Below, one piece after another: positions 18,301 through 25,677 of a DNA stretch of 64,000 bases. A program made the position numbers and the translations under genes. Numbering within the stretch: position 1 is the stretch's first letter; each line of letters starts with the position of its first letter. The notes under the pieces are model-generated. The model saw only the letters and a program-made list of their open reading frames with translations, ran no database searches and was not told the origin of the DNA. The stretch comes from JBFMFR01 sp040752025 (GTDB lineage Bacteria > Chloroflexota > Anaerolineae > Anaerolineales > UBA4823): positions 62,001-126,000 of the forward strand of contig JBFMFR010000003.1 of NCBI GenBank assembly GCA_040752025.1. Reading direction: 5' to 3'.

Positions 18301-19128
18301 CACGCCACCTGCAGGGGCCCCGCCCGCTGCTGGCGAGCCGCCAGCCGGGCCAGGGGCCGCCCCCGTGGCAGCCGGTTCTCCAACTGGCTTGAGTTTGCCT
18401 TTATCGCGATCGACGGTCATTTCCGGCGGGCCGCCGCCGGGCGCTTTCTTAACGGGCTCAGTAGGAGGCGCGCCATCTCGAGCAGGCTCCCCGGCGGATT
18501 TGTCGATTTGCGCCTGCATGTTAGCTGCGCCAGGCCCCGGCGGCTTGACTGTGATCGTCTCTTCTGGCATAACAATCACGCCAGGCTGGGGTGGCTTAGC
18601 CGTGATAACATCCTCAGGTATGTCGATCTCGCCCGGCTGCGGCGACCTGGCTGTAATGGTCTCTTCAGGCATGACAATTACACCGGGCTGGGGTGGCCTG
18701 GCGGTGATCACCTCTTCCGGCATGTTGATCACGTCCGGCTGCGGCGGTTTGGCCGTAATCACCTGCTCTGGCATATTAATTACGCCGGGTTGAGGCGGCT
18801 GGGCGGTGATCACCTCTTCCGGCATGTTGATCACGCCGGGCTGAGGGGGCTGGGCGGTGATCACCTCTTCTGGCATGTTGATCACGCCCAGTGCGGCCTG
18901 AACGTACCCATTCCCGCGCTGGCGCTGCATCTGCTGCACCTGGCTGGCGCGGGAGCGCGCCAGCGCCGGGTGAGCCAGCGCCGGCAGATGCTCAGGCGGC
19001 TTACCCGGAAGCCGGGCCCGGGATGGGCGTGCAGCACCGGCAGAGGCCCGATCCGGCATCTGCGAGCCCAGCGCGGAGTGAACATCCGCCGCCTTTTCGC
19101 CAGGGTCGAAGATTTTTCGGCGCGTCAT
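12352..19128 (-). CDS. Giant probable eCIS cargo with annexin-like repeats and a nuclease-like C terminus
   Basis: About 2258 aa, ATG 19128 after AGGAAA. Order of parts: residues 50-80 carry HPALA...QQMQRQRGNGYVQ, like the QRxxGN motif at the start of many eCIS cargo proteins. Residues 82-200 are seven 17-residue repeats. About 200-430 is Pro/Gly-rich and about 430-720 is Gln/Lys/Glu-rich helix. About 868-935 and 943-1000 are annexin-like repeats, the first with KGMGT and an acidic residue 39 positions after the Thr, a type II calcium site; degenerate copies follow near 1017 and 1250. About 1405-1585 is hydrophobic and glycine-rich, then a Pro-rich linker. The last about 120 residues have RIADGVVE, VDDKSG and QADDYSHQL, resembling PD-(D/E)XK toxin nucleases. 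It follows the eCIS ATPase gene. Confidence 0.8.
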   Translation of the reverse strand: MTRRKIFDPGEKAADVHSALGSQMPDRASAGAARPSRARLPGKPPEHLPALAHPALARSRASQVQQMQRQRGNGYVQAALGVINMPEEVITAQPPQPGVINMPEEVITAQPPQPGVINMPEQVITAKPPQPDVINMPEEVITARPPQPGVIVMPEETITARSPQPGEIDIPEDVITAKPPQPGVIVMPEETITVKPPGPGAANMQAQIDKSAGEPARDGAPPTEPVKKAPGGGPPEMTVDRDKGKLKPVGEPAATGAAPGPAGGSPAAGGAPAGGVQHWQGKVKRATLKRVKSPDMGGVKASPGKLAGQGQSLDASRKAAQPDYKQEALKNIPKTPPPQGEPPLQVDPVQKATDKRIEGFAARRLSDQTMPALTRSPGHPKIRSPEGRYPSLIPLPPPKPQPEPPKPDAPASVPVREKEKEQKKAFQDKLDKPAEQKTSVAPPPAETLKDKGPPSMKPASAELQVDISKALARLSVGAQQEAQEIVRDAEKESYPRDALKVVAPKIAQDEQGPEKEKLEGELQGIRQAAGVSKSLLDEHVKQERTKTQETGQQAGAELKKTDEQAKKQTEQRGKQAQMEIQAGKQTVKDTLAQKRAAAGQPPDPKYIDEKKASLIGQIEKGAGRAKAVYRLAGEKRTGELADAGKRQSGAYKLTSQQEAQEIRAAYTEETEGRVQARPSLNWGDERALFVEGEVNRLKRSAEAQVETFQGALPMMSQLAKESVRQWAADQLGKKRSFWDRLIDWLLDIFRQSEANTQAWEQERNRATKDQMVADFEMLNKVRDAIVAKNADELKTTLASLSAEQRLILTIFFTSGGDSVAAVAAGLFLAMKRRHTPQLVEKFRQESLKLEEWYDLNRLGAAQSRGFDALQIAAEIRASVKGMGTKEERLFKALGRRTQVQVKAIEKAYTFKYQRNMREDVEDEFSETFSPDELKRARAALAADPVGDDVFRLHDALDRINTDEAAVMTVLRNKTPAERQEIIARYKREYNVDLSAHLKKELDPIELQQAQALMAGDVDKADAVAVQEGLRRQWFGKAETMDEIYTRIRKEVEDSAEARNMSTAEVEAEIKRRTQNLEKHFNQAFAGGKPGGLQQAFKEELDEPGQKLADALAKNDPTQADAARLLIERQSFVTDDGKVNAVLKAQGDRAEKEVRRDLMLKFREEAAAAAASGKPWTEKEFQSKLQAVNKEAERQIGERSQKYMQGLTKAYDKIDPLAGFGPGGLNVLIEFNMSGNDRLKAKELVKSGGRLTPAQEVFFAVYDLGTDDQALRNTLKDKSPAEIAAIRKDYNARYKDRDFDKDVMGEAWGGREQHDYAKLLKGKPQTPAERYQQLLADKAFELGSGSGLGSLFAGEETEVLGRMTGEAGKAYQDYQATLKAKGPDDPETRKKLERFNSIAGAGERSVEEFREAVDSITDAAATVAAIVVGIAVAVATAGTASPAVIAALSAAAGAEAGIATKIAMKGHSYGMEDLGGDLALAGVDVALAAMTAGVGNAMLRSGVLSRLAEGQLVSRVAAHGLAQGAENLVGALPSGLLGVLLSDQTWAEGNDRLQAVLMGLVQSGGMALGMGFGIGGLHGIKPPKGVKPGAPKPSVEPPAGVKAGEPMPSAPKVEAPPVPEPKVELPPEVNKGLEGKAEPPPSQPRPEPKKAVEPAAPKAEAEPRPGEPAPGVKPQETPQIPPEPAALEPRPGAAEAASKAEMHTSGPKPEQPLKDWGELKDAAPHHKQALPERLRSEVPVKVDPDIPGDSVLVHYDIDPKTGLVTNIRMRIGPATTAEMISAHVRTVRMMQRYAGFSGRVLEVFRRFQQWIGLNGRPKPGTLAWEAHLEVDKLPRIIRKRLALLNAGGLDEDAEARLIAELMDLQSQLKHHEATLKSMETSPGVGFVAVLRDKELEPYAAAIFKNSKDLPARFLEEGGWKKFIDEYYFAKVGEKYHLRKIGGESDLALRYDLDHPNDLSKAKIEKAEDWDVSWSARKARAAAEYKEPLADFPEFENALKAKRAPDAPVKPGEPPPKGWGDEDVAQIRKWGKVVQKLHAEMQARGEVPKDFFDRLLNLKGLDADFGEAAYSRFRHAVRDQITGLIASVKEPAERRRLLDAFLALQPDPKSKGEQFSAFRREDLRSLEKGKIEPLEKLPLTLDGDNPSGKTRIADGVVEVGNLPEDAAPPPGKYLVDDKSGTGAFKTDQADDYSHQLKSGNGKVKAGGHSYDGIVYFFDSETAAKESRKYMGPVGKKGSLHENIYIGYYDANGRLQWLPRE
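18529..18885 (-). repeat. Seven in-frame 51-bp tandem repeats
   Basis: Seven consecutive copies encode a 17-residue unit, consensus VINMPEEVITAxPPQPG, at residues 82-200 of the giant effector. Copies 1 and 2 are identical in protein; copies 5-7 drift (VIVMPEETITA, EIDIPEDVITA). The unit is a short hydrophobic-acidic strand followed by a PPQPG turn, likely an extended linker. Confidence 0.95.
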
Positions 19129-19157
19129 CACTTTCCTGTGGCGTGGTCAGGCCACCT

Positions 19158-21329
19158 CTACTCTTTCTCGCGGGTTAGATCCAGATATGGCCCAAAATCG
19201 GCGCGGGTCGGCAGCCGGCCCATCTTCACATATTCGCGGGCTGCCGCGCGCACCAAATGAGGCATCCCAATGGAAGTGTTTTCCTGGGCCGCCAGAAATG
19301 CGGCTGCCAGGGCCACATTGCGAATGTTCCCACCAGACAATTCGAACTGGCGCGCCAGGAATGGGAAATCCACGTCCGGCCCGAGCGGGGCCTCGGGAGG
19401 GAATAGACTGCGCCAGATACGCTGGCGATAGGCTGGCTCCGGAAATGGGAAGTCGACAGCATGATGCATGCGCCGGGTGAAGGCTTCATCCATATTCTGG
19501 CCCAGGTTGGTCGCCAGGATGGCGATTCCTTCGTACTCTTCCATTTTCTGCAGCAAATAAGCCACTTCCACATTCGCATACCGGTCATGAGCATCCTTGA
19601 CCTCAGAACGCTTGCCGAACAGGGCGTCAGCCTCGTCGAAAAACAGCATGGCATTGCTGGCCTGGGCTTCCTGGAAGATGCGGTTCAAATTCTTCTCGGT
19701 TTCACCGATATATTTGCTTACCACGCTCGAGAGGTCGATCTTATAAAGATCCAGACCCAATTCTCTGGCCAGCACCTGGGCAGCCATGGTCTTGCCTGTC
19801 CCACTGGGGCCTGAAAACAGGACATTGAGCCCTTTGCTCGAAGCGAGCTTGCGCTCAAAACCCCATTGGGAATAAACCACGTGACGGTAGGCAACCGAGG
19901 CGCAAACTTCTTGCAACTGGCGCAAGGGGCGCGGCGGCAGAACGATGTCATCCCAACCGTAAACCAGTTCCACCTTCTGCGCCAGGCGGCTGAGACCAGA
20001 AGCAGATTGCGCCCGCACGGCGGTATACAGGTCAGCCAGTGAAAGCGCACCTGTTCCCGGTGAACACGTGCGGGCACGGCTGCTGGCTTCGCGCGCCGCA
20101 GCCCAGATGGCGGCAGGACCGAGCACAAACTTGCTGGCGATCTCGGTCGGATCCAAACCATGACCAGGGCCAGCTTCCGCTTCCAGCGCAGCCTGCCAGG
20201 CTTGCAGGCGAACCGGGAAGTCGGGAAGGCTACACGTAAATGTGAGCAACGGGGTCTCTTCCAGCCAGCCGCCTGGCTGCCAGGAACTGCGGCTGCCCAC
20301 AAAAAGCAACTGCCCCGGGCGCGCCAGCCTGCGCACCAACGCCAGGGCCCTCCTGGAGCTGTCTCGGGGGCCATCCAACAGCGCTTCGAAGCGGTCCAGG
20401 TAGATAGCCGCATCCGACAGCAAGGCTTCCTTGCGAAGCAAGACGACCAGGGCATCCACATCCAGGCTGGCTTCCAGCGCAGCTTCCAGGTCCACCACCA
20501 ACAAAGGCCGTTGAACGGCCCCACAAGCCGCCTCGGCTCCGGCCAGCTTGCCGGCGTCTTGTGGGCCATGCAGCACGAGCACACACCCACGCTCCAACGA
20601 CTGGCGTACCACGACAGTAATTTCAGTCTCGGTCTCTGAACTGGACTCAGGAGTCCGCTGTTGGCAGAAAGGCAGCAGTCGAGAATCCAGACACGGCGCC
20701 CCTAACAAATAAGTTGTGATACATTCATCGGCTTTCAGGAGGCGTGCCAGCAAAGGGGGCTGGCGATCCTGAGGGTCATCATACAGGCTCAATAACCCGC
20801 CAGCCAGCAAAGGGGCAGCGGGAGAGAAGACCTGCCGGCGGCGCAGGCTTTCATCCACTGTGGCGCACAACAAGCGCAGCGCCAGGTCCACCGTTGGGCG
20901 TTTTTTGGTCACGTCGTTCTGCACGTAGGCGAAGAGACTCTCGTAGCGGCTGTCGATCTCTACGGCAAGCGCCAGCAGCAGGACACTGCGCTCGAAGCCA
21001 TCCAGCCCAAAACGCTCAGCTACCCGGACCAGCGGCAGGTCCACCCCCGCCCGGAGGCTGGCCCGCTCCCTGCGGTCGAGCCAACGGCGCAACTCGATGG
21101 GAGAGAGGTCCGGCTCGGGGGCCGCGTGGCGCCCGTTGCCGCCGTTCTGAGGCCCACCAGCATGCGCCAGGAGGGCATCCACCTGCGCATCTGGAACGTA
21201 CAACCCGGCGAAGGCATTCTCTACGAGCACGTTGGCAGCGCGCATGCGAGCGATCTGGCGCTGCAGAAGCGCGTCCAACCACTGTAATTCAGCAAACAAG
21301 TTCTCATGACCATCACGGAAAGGATCCAT
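19158..21329 (-). CDS. eCIS AAA+ ATPase (Afp15-like)
   Basis: A 723-aa protein. The C-terminal third is a classic AAA+ module: Walker A SGPSGTGKT (about 505), Walker B LFFDEADALFGKRSE (about 565), sensor ILATNLGQN and the second-region MDEAFTRRMHHAVDFPFPE. An earlier degenerate ATPase-like segment lies about 240-400 (VLHGPQDAGK). Such ATPases are a fixed part of Afp/PVC-type loci and help particle assembly or cargo loading, although their exact role is debated. ATG 21329 has GAGG 5 bases upstream. The gene lies 7 bases after the tape-measure gene and 29 bases before the giant cargo gene. Confidence 0.9.
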   Translation of the reverse strand: MDPFRDGHENLFAELQWLDALLQRQIARMRAANVLVENAFAGLYVPDAQVDALLAHAGGPQNGGNGRHAAPEPDLSPIELRRWLDRRERASLRAGVDLPLVRVAERFGLDGFERSVLLLALAVEIDSRYESLFAYVQNDVTKKRPTVDLALRLLCATVDESLRRRQVFSPAAPLLAGGLLSLYDDPQDRQPPLLARLLKADECITTYLLGAPCLDSRLLPFCQQRTPESSSETETEITVVVRQSLERGCVLVLHGPQDAGKLAGAEAACGAVQRPLLVVDLEAALEASLDVDALVVLLRKEALLSDAAIYLDRFEALLDGPRDSSRRALALVRRLARPGQLLFVGSRSSWQPGGWLEETPLLTFTCSLPDFPVRLQAWQAALEAEAGPGHGLDPTEIASKFVLGPAAIWAAAREASSRARTCSPGTGALSLADLYTAVRAQSASGLSRLAQKVELVYGWDDIVLPPRPLRQLQEVCASVAYRHVVYSQWGFERKLASSKGLNVLFSGPSGTGKTMAAQVLARELGLDLYKIDLSSVVSKYIGETEKNLNRIFQEAQASNAMLFFDEADALFGKRSEVKDAHDRYANVEVAYLLQKMEEYEGIAILATNLGQNMDEAFTRRMHHAVDFPFPEPAYRQRIWRSLFPPEAPLGPDVDFPFLARQFELSGGNIRNVALAAAFLAAQENTSIGMPHLVRAAAREYVKMGRLPTRADFGPYLDLTREKE

Positions 21330-21336
21330 CGCAGCC

Positions 21337-23412
21337 TCAACCTTGACTTAATTCCAGGAAAACCAGGATGCCATCCAACCAGGGCAACTCCAGGCGCTGC
21401 CCATCAATGCCCGCCATGCGCATGACAATCTCCAGCGGGCTATGCGGCAGGCGAGCGTAAAAGCTGCCGCCAAGGCGAACCAACCTACCACGGCCGACCA
21501 GAAAATTGCGATAGAGATACCCAGCACTGCTACCGGCAAACCCAGGGAAACGAGCAGCGACGCAGCGATGCACAGTATGGGAAGCCAGGGACCAGGTGAG
21601 ATCGGCCTGCGGCGTGAGCGGAACCACCCCAGCCAGAGAATAAAAGTCCAGATCAGGCCCGGCTGGCCGCAGGCGGGCCAGGGCTGCACCCAGGGGGACA
21701 TGCAACGCGACCGGAAGGGCATCCTTTGGGCGCAGCCAGATGTCGAACCCGGCGCCATTACGCCCGCTCAGGCGCAGCGGCTGCAAACCCGGAGCAGCTT
21801 GCAGCCAGATCAGACACCCCGAAAAAGCCAAATCGGTGAGCCGTTCGCCAGCGGGGAAGCCCTCGCCCAGCGCCAGGCACTCAACTGGCCGGCCGAGCGC
21901 AGTGTCCAGCAGGGCCAGCGCACTTCGCAAAGCCGAGGCAAGCGCGGCGTCATCTACCGGAGGCTCTAACTGCCAGGCATACAGCCACAGGTCACTTTCC
22001 ACGTCGCGCAACAACAAAACCGGCCCGTGGGGATCCTTTTCCACCGTCGCCAGCAGACAACGAGCGCCAGCCAGGCCCAACTCGACCTGCCGGGCAGCCA
22101 GGAGGCGCATGGCTTGCTGGTGCACATCAGGAGCATCCAGGCTGGGCCAATTCTCGGGCTCAGGGATTTGCTCCGCCCCAACCAACAGGCGAAAAACCGA
22201 GTCGGCAAGCGCGTCTCGAGCGTTTTCAGCGCCCATGCATTTCATGAGCGTGACCACCCGCAGCGCGGTCTCGCTGGGGAAATCGGGCTGGTCCGGATAG
22301 AAGAGGCGAGCCAGTATTCCCGGCAAATCCAGGTCGATCATGGCCGCTGCGCACAATAAGACTGAGACGAAATTGCTGGCCAAAGCAGATGGGGCCTGTG
22401 TAACAACCGAAGCGACGGGGACCTCCAGTGCGACCTGCAGGGCGCGGCGAGCCAGGCCGGCATCTTCGCCGGCCACGCCGCGCAGGAAATCCAAACTCTC
22501 TTCGAGGCCGGATTCTTCCGGCAAGATCAACTCCCGAGCACGCCAATCTCCCTGCGCAACCGCGGCCAGCAAGCTGCCACGGCGGCCTGCTGGCGCTGGC
22601 CATACTGCCAGGCGCAGAAGGCGGCGGGCGGAAACGATCAAAGCTCCTGGCGACAGATGCGGGGAGTGATGATAAGCTGCAGCAAACAGGCGCAGAGCAT
22701 CGTGAGGCAGGCGCGTGGCTTCCCGCTCCAGTCCAGTTTGCGACCAGACAGCCATTAATCCCTCCAAAGCCTGATACAAAGCAGCCGACCCACCTGCGCC
22801 GGCCGAGCACAGATCAGCAATCGTCTCGACCTGGGCTGGTCGCAACAGGGCCAGGACAGATTCCAGCAAGTTCTGTGCATGTAAAACACGCAGCACCTGC
22901 GGGGCCGGCTCGGGTTCGAGCGACAACACAGCTTCGATCACCTGGCCGGTTTCGAGGCCAGCCAGGTGATTGAAAGCGGAGAAATACCAACGGTTCCAGG
23001 CCAAGCCGGCAACAAGGTCACCAATAAAGAACGCCAGGTAAGCGGCGCGATCGGGAAAGCGGAGCACATTCACCCCGTCTGGCCCCCGGCGGATGGCGCC
23101 AACGATCTGGCCGGCCAGGCGCTCGCCCCAGGCGCGCGCAAATGCCACCTCAGGCATGCGGTTCAGCTCGGGAACCAGGTGCACGTCCAGGCGGCGGATC
23201 AGCCATACCGAGGGGTCATGCGGGTCGAGATTTGGCTCAAGGCTTTGAGCACAGGCCGCGGCCAGGTTCTTCTGGGCCAAAGCGTCCAGGCGGTGGCGCA
23301 CACTCTCGGGATTGGGGTGCTGGCGCGGCACCAGGTAAACGCAATTCAGATGCTCGATCGTCAAGCGATTTTGGCCAAGACTCTCGGCTGCCAGGCCGGT
23401 AGATAGGCTCAC
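21337..23412 (-). CDS. eCIS tape measure-like protein (Afp14-like)
   Basis: A 691-aa protein. The N terminus (IEHLNCVYLVP, then IRRLDVHLVPELNRMPEVAFARAWGERL at about 70-100) resembles the start of contractile injection system tape measure proteins, which set tube length. The rest is helical and Ala/Leu-rich with no membrane helix. Its place directly before the AAA+ ATPase matches Afp14-Afp15 order, which supports the call. The GTG start overlaps the stop of the small coiled-coil gene (GTGA), so translation is coupled. The sequence match is moderate and the assignment rests partly on context. Confidence 0.65.
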   Translation of the reverse strand: MSLSTGLAAESLGQNRLTIEHLNCVYLVPRQHPNPESVRHRLDALAQKNLAAACAQSLEPNLDPHDPSVWLIRRLDVHLVPELNRMPEVAFARAWGERLAGQIVGAIRRGPDGVNVLRFPDRAAYLAFFIGDLVAGLAWNRWYFSAFNHLAGLETGQVIEAVLSLEPEPAPQVLRVLHAQNLLESVLALLRPAQVETIADLCSAGAGGSAALYQALEGLMAVWSQTGLEREATRLPHDALRLFAAAYHHSPHLSPGALIVSARRLLRLAVWPAPAGRRGSLLAAVAQGDWRARELILPEESGLEESLDFLRGVAGEDAGLARRALQVALEVPVASVVTQAPSALASNFVSVLLCAAAMIDLDLPGILARLFYPDQPDFPSETALRVVTLMKCMGAENARDALADSVFRLLVGAEQIPEPENWPSLDAPDVHQQAMRLLAARQVELGLAGARCLLATVEKDPHGPVLLLRDVESDLWLYAWQLEPPVDDAALASALRSALALLDTALGRPVECLALGEGFPAGERLTDLAFSGCLIWLQAAPGLQPLRLSGRNGAGFDIWLRPKDALPVALHVPLGAALARLRPAGPDLDFYSLAGVVPLTPQADLTWSLASHTVHRCVAARFPGFAGSSAGYLYRNFLVGRGRLVRLGGSFYARLPHSPLEIVMRMAGIDGQRLELPWLDGILVFLELSQG

Positions 23413-23645
23413 TGACCAGGCTCGTCCTGCACAGTCACCTGCGGCGCTGTGCGCTCTGGAACCGGCTCAGCGCCATTGTCCGCCTGGGCCAACAACTCCT
23501 CGAGCACCTGGATCGCCCCGCTGATGCGCAGCAAGGTGTCGCGCACTTCCTGGCGCTGCTGGTCGAGCGCTTCTAGCTGGCGCTGGCCCCGGTTATATTC
23601 TTCCTGCAAGTTTTGCAATCGGCTCATGACCTTGAGTGTTAGCAT
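23409..23645 (-). CDS. Small coiled-coil protein of the eCIS operon
   Basis: A 78-aa protein, mostly one amphipathic helix (residues about 5-55, MSRLQNLQEEYNRGQRQLEA and onward with heptad-like Leu spacing), then an acidic Pro-rich tail. Its ATG overlaps the previous stop (TAATG) and its TGA overlaps the tape-measure GTG, so it is tightly coupled on both sides. It could be an assembly chaperone or a coiled-coil bundle partner; no family recognised. Confidence 0.75.
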   Translation of the reverse strand: MLTLKVMSRLQNLQEEYNRGQRQLEALDQQRQEVRDTLLRISGAIQVLEELLAQADNGAEPVPERTAPQVTVQDEPGQ

Positions 23646-25669
23646 TAGTCTTTCCTTCCCAGGACCACCAGGGTGAACAAAATACTGTTATCACTTTCCA
23701 GACCAGCATCGGATTCCGAGCAATAGGCCTCGCCGCTGGTGCTGCTTAGTGAAGAACTCTTGATGCGGATAAAAGCATGCTGCGGGATGGCGCCATCGGA
23801 TTCCACGTGGCCCCAGTTATTAAAGGTGATACTGTTGTTGCCCCACAGGCTGAACCCTTGCAACACCACGAAGCGATCGTAGATCTGCGTAAACTCCCCG
23901 GCGTGGTTGACCGTCCATTCTACGGGGTTGTTCTGGCCCTGGTTATCAACCACCCGAACGTAGGTCCTGACCTTGATCACATTCTCTGGGTGCGCCAACT
24001 TGAGATCGCCGCGCACATCCACATCGCCGCTAACGACCAGGTCGCTGGCTGCGCCAGAGACGTTGCCGACATGCACATCCTTACCAGTGCCCCAGTTCAA
24101 GTACAGGTTATCGTTGCTGTTCGTGTTGGTTTGCTTGCCGTTGATGTGGCGGACGGTAAGCGTGGCGTTGGTGTTATTGCCGATGACCACATCGTCCCCA
24201 ACCGAGGCCTTGCCGTTGACCGTGAGGTGATTCTGGTTGTCCAGTTTCATGGCAAGCGACCCGCCCCCCGGATCACTGCGATCGTTATCGTGCGAGCCGC
24301 CACGGAACCAGCAGAAATCGGCGTTAGAACGAAAATACAGCGTCGAACTCTGCACGCCAATTCCGTAAGTCTGGTTGTAGAGGTTTAGCATCTGGCGCAC
24401 GGTGCTGCCGAAGTACAGGCGCGCTTGAGAATCCAGGCGCATCTGCAAAGAGCCATTGGCACCCGGGTCGCTGGCCGAATCACTGTGCACACCATCCTTG
24501 AACCAGCAAAACTGATCATGCGAGCGGAAATAGGTCGTCCCAGACTGGACCCCGATGCCGTAGTGGTGTTTGCCATCTGCGGTCGACCACAGGTTGATCA
24601 TCTGACGCGTCTGGCTTCCGAAGTCCAGAGCGCCAGTCGCAACTAGAACGGTATCGTTATCTTTGACAACCAGAAAAGTCTTTTGAGCGCTCCCATCGGT
24701 CGGTCCAACAGTGAGGCTAGAGGCGACCGTACCATCGCCGATATTGATGTGTAGATCCTGGCCAGCGCCCCCCTGACTGCGCTGCAGCCAGAGAGGCGAT
24801 TTGTTATCTTCTCCTCCATTGGTCTGAAACGATAGTCGTGTGCCGTGCAGGAAAACATCATCCTTGGCGACCAGGCGCCCATCCACACGCAGCCGTCCCT
24901 CGACGCTGGCAAAATCAGCCGCATCCGGATCAGCAGGCGTTTGGCGCGGGCGCAGGCGCAGTGTGCCGGCTGAGGCGAGCAGCTCTGCGGCCACCGCTGC
25001 GGCGTAAGACCGACCATCGGTGAGGACACCAGAGGCAGCCGGTTTGAATTCCTGCTTACCATCCCAGTGAACCATGCCCAGCTTCACCAGCCAACGTGGG
25101 CTGTTTGCATCATCGGGGAACTCCTGGTAAGGGACGGACTCATCCTCAGGGATAGCTACTTCATCCGCGGCCAGGGTCCCCCCGGCAACCGGGGGCACTC
25201 CTTTCTTCCCGTCTACGGAAAGGTTATCGTGGGTAGGAGTGGGCTGCGGCCCGGCCAGGATGAGGAAATCCTCCAGCAAGCGGCTATACTGGCCGCCGAT
25301 CTCACATTGCTCGTATCCGGCGCGAGGCAAGCCGGCTTTCTGTTCATTGTAAGCCAGCCAGACCTCCACATTGCCAGCCCCAAAGGGCACAAACAGGAAA
25401 GTATCCAGCCTGGTTGGCGAGAAAACCACGATTTCCCGTCCAAAGCCATCGATGGCCAACCCTGGTTGCAGAAAGATGTCCACATTCTGCGGGTTGCCCT
25501 CCTGCGGCCTTTCGACCAGTTCGAGTCCTGTGACGATGCCCAAGGTATGCGGGCCGAGATTGTGACGGCGGCGCATGTCGCGGTGGTATTCCTGCTGAGC
25601 TTCGAAGTCATCGGCCCCCAGATACTGCCGCTGGTAATAGTGCAAGCGTGTAATTTCATCAGTTGCCAT
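23645..25669 (-). CDS. Fibre-like eCIS protein with a shared N-terminal anchor domain (paralog A)
   Basis: About 674 aa. ATG 25669 is 6 bases after AGGG; ATG 25675 is too close to that site. Residues about 8-80 hold a domain also found in the next two upstream genes: YYQRQYLGADDFEAQQEYH, HTLGIVTGLELV, PGLAIDGFGREIVV. The rest is beta-rich and Asn/Gly/Asp-rich like phage tail fibres. It includes two copies of a unit with YGIGVQS, YFRS and FCWF about 60 residues apart (about 360-490), and a terminal domain (RTYVRVVDNQGQNNPVEW to the end). It probably lies on the particle surface or baseplate and may bind targets. Confidence 0.7.
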   Translation of the reverse strand: MATDEITRLHYYQRQYLGADDFEAQQEYHRDMRRRHNLGPHTLGIVTGLELVERPQEGNPQNVDIFLQPGLAIDGFGREIVVFSPTRLDTFLFVPFGAGNVEVWLAYNEQKAGLPRAGYEQCEIGGQYSRLLEDFLILAGPQPTPTHDNLSVDGKKGVPPVAGGTLAADEVAIPEDESVPYQEFPDDANSPRWLVKLGMVHWDGKQEFKPAASGVLTDGRSYAAAVAAELLASAGTLRLRPRQTPADPDAADFASVEGRLRVDGRLVAKDDVFLHGTRLSFQTNGGEDNKSPLWLQRSQGGAGQDLHINIGDGTVASSLTVGPTDGSAQKTFLVVKDNDTVLVATGALDFGSQTRQMINLWSTADGKHHYGIGVQSGTTYFRSHDQFCWFKDGVHSDSASDPGANGSLQMRLDSQARLYFGSTVRQMLNLYNQTYGIGVQSSTLYFRSNADFCWFRGGSHDNDRSDPGGGSLAMKLDNQNHLTVNGKASVGDDVVIGNNTNATLTVRHINGKQTNTNSNDNLYLNWGTGKDVHVGNVSGAASDLVVSGDVDVRGDLKLAHPENVIKVRTYVRVVDNQGQNNPVEWTVNHAGEFTQIYDRFVVLQGFSLWGNNSITFNNWGHVESDGAIPQHAFIRIKSSSLSSTSGEAYCSESDAGLESDNSILFTLVVLGRKD

Positions 25670-25677
25670 GCGCATCC

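Noticed and set aside
18529..18885. CRISPR-like direct repeats
   Set aside because: The 51-bp units are in-frame protein repeats with no variable spacers and no cas genes nearby.
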